This document shows positions 4,926 to 5,419 of a DNA stretch of 5,419 nt, in pieces. The DNA comes from an uncultured Acidimicrobiia bacterium. GTDB taxonomy: Bacteria > Actinomycetota > Acidimicrobiia > Spongiisociales > Spongiisociaceae. The number at the start of each line of letters is the position of its first letter. The stretch's first letter is position 1. Made by a program: the position numbers and the translations under genes. Under the pieces are notes generated by a model that did not search any database, was not told the DNA's origin, and worked only from the letters and a program-made list of their open reading frames with translations. Where the stretch lies: positions 1-5,419 of the forward strand of contig CALCCX010000208.1 in assembly GCA_937900165.1 (NCBI GenBank), written 5' to 3'.

Positions 4926-5231
4926 ATGCCGAAAACCGACTTCGATGGTCTGCCCGACGTCGTTCGAACATTCCGGCCCAGATGCCCAGGTTGCACTCCA
5001 GCCAAGGTGATCGAACCAGGCGCCAGGCCGTGCAGCTTCTACGAATGCTCCGGACTACCGAAGGGACTCGAGGTGACATGCGATTTGTGCATGTATGACT
5101 TCGTGGCCGAGGATGGACAGGTCAAGTGCGATCAGACTACCTGTGAAACAGCGCTCCGATTGAAGGGCAACGTCGAGAACTACAGGACGTGGTTACGACT
5201 GATCGAAGCCGAATGCACCGGCCACAACTGA
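4926..5231 (+). CDS. Cysteine-rich protein with duplicated four-Cys motif
   Basis: I do not recognise this 101-residue family. It has nine cysteines, eight of them in two identically spaced sets: C20-x2-C23-x12-C36-x4-C41 and C52-x2-C55-x12-C68-x4-C73. The sets are offset by exactly 32 residues, and each contains V-x-E-x-G at the same place in the 12-residue loop. This indicates an internal tandem duplication. Each set could bind one Zn2+ (zinc-ribbon-like) or possibly an iron-sulfur cluster or soft metal. There is no signal peptide or membrane segment, so it should be cytoplasmic. The C-terminal part (about 74-96) is charged and probably helical, with W89 and a final C97. Start and expression are supported by the perfect Shine-Dalgarno sequence. 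Its placement beside a possibly metal-responsive lspA and a thiol relay suggests metal binding or sensing, but that is inference. Confidence 0.82.
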   Translation: MPKTDFDGLPDVVRTFRPRCPGCTPAKVIEPGARPCSFYECSGLPKGLEVTCDLCMYDFVAEDGQVKCDQTTCETALRLKGNVENYRTWLRLIEAECTGHN

Positions 5232-5305
5232 CAGGTACTCCTCATCTCGAATCCTTCGCCTCGCGAAAGATTTAGAGCCGAAGCGCCAACTGAGGACCAC
5301 GAGGG
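5232..5305. other. Short genomic tail after the last gene
   Basis: These 74 bases separate the last stop codon from the adapter. A small hairpin TTCGC-CTC-GCGAA (5255-5267) is followed by AGATTTA rather than a T run, so it is at best a weak terminator. Nothing else is visible, and the contig is cut here. Confidence 0.5.
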
Positions 5306-5371
5306 AGATCGGAAGAGCACACGTCTGAACTCCAGTCACACTGATATATCTCGTATGCCGTCTTCTGCTTG
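5306..5371 (+). other. Illumina TruSeq i7 adapter (artefact)
   Basis: Positions 5306-5339 are the read-through adapter (AGATCGGAAGAGCACACGTC onward), 5340-5347 the index ACTGATAT, and 5348-5371 the flow-cell part ending in TCTTCTGCTTG. It mirrors 125-190 base for base, including the index. Translated on the minus strand it gives the familiar spurious peptide SSRRRHTRY. Genomic sequence ends at 5305. Confidence 0.98.
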
Positions 5372-5419
5372 AAAAAAAAAACCACCCCACCCCCCCACCC
5401 CTCCCCCCCCCCACCGTCA
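5372..5419. other. Homopolymer noise beyond adapter
   Basis: A run of ten A residues followed by a C-rich string is what a sequencer reports after running off the end of a short library molecule. It is not genomic. Confidence 0.93.

Noticed and set aside
4669..5005. Minus-strand ORFs of 72 and 80 aa in the intergenic region
   Set aside because: They have no Shine-Dalgarno support or recognisable motifs, and one overlaps the well-supported Cys-rich gene.
191..5305. CRISPR arrays, tRNA or rRNA genes
   Set aside because: No regularly spaced repeats, cloverleaf-like sequence or conserved rRNA segment was seen.
125..5371. Perfect 66-bp terminal inverted repeats enclosing the whole insert, suggesting a transposon
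   Set aside because: The repeats are identical sequencing adapters with the same index, not biological ends.
5193..5414. Minus-strand 73-aa ORF at the right end
   Set aside because: Most of it is translated from the adapter and C-rich noise (SSRRRHTRY peptide).

Overview
The window is an assembled contig. Its genuine genomic part is only about positions 191-5305. Both ends carry the Illumina TruSeq i7 adapter in opposite orientations (125-190 and 5306-5371), with the same 8-base index and homopolymer-rich noise outside it. The outermost ~190 bases on the left and ~115 on the right should be treated as sequencing artefact, and any reading frame running into them is chimeric. The genomic part is GC-rich, uses GTG starts, has tightly packed genes and a probable leaderless mRNA. 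Together with the protein styles this suggests a high-GC Gram-positive (actinobacterial, possibly acidimicrobial) genome or metagenome bin; this is inference, since no taxonomic marker is present.

Region by region: (1) 191-311 is a hairpin-rich leader. (2) 312-2164 is a compact three-gene thiol-disulfide relay operon: a small cytoplasmic glutaredoxin-like protein, a CcdA/DsbD-type membrane electron carrier with a vicinal Cys-Cys pair in each of its two active motifs, and a membrane-anchored TlpA/AhpC-like redoxin with a CxxC. (3) 2165-2358 is a gene-free stretch with a 19-bp tandem repeat on the left and an inverted partner on the right, probably a small degenerate inverted-repeat element. 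(4) 2359-3972 is an IS630-family insertion sequence with 29-bp imperfect terminal inverted repeats. It was inserted at a TA inside the right repeat arm. It encodes a DDE transposase and, downstream in the same frame, a 118-aa conserved protein that looks like a passenger gene. (5) 3994-4562 is an lspA-type signal peptidase II gene behind a promoter with a 20-bp spacer filled by a dyad, the architecture of promoters controlled by MerR-family activators. (6) 4563-4925 has no convincing gene but holds a second TTGACCTTCC-type dyad on the minus strand. (7) 4926-5231 encodes a 101-aa cysteine-rich protein built from two tandem copies of C-x2-C-x12-C-x4-C.

Taken together, the relay operon, an accessory lspA behind a MerR-like operator and a cysteine-rich putative metal-binding protein look like part of an accessory thiol/metal-stress island that has been hit by an insertion sequence. 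The relay would carry reducing power from the cytoplasm (glutaredoxin-like protein) through CcdA to the extracytoplasmic redoxin. No regulator gene, metal reductase or efflux pump is in the window, so the link to metals rests on operator architecture and context only.
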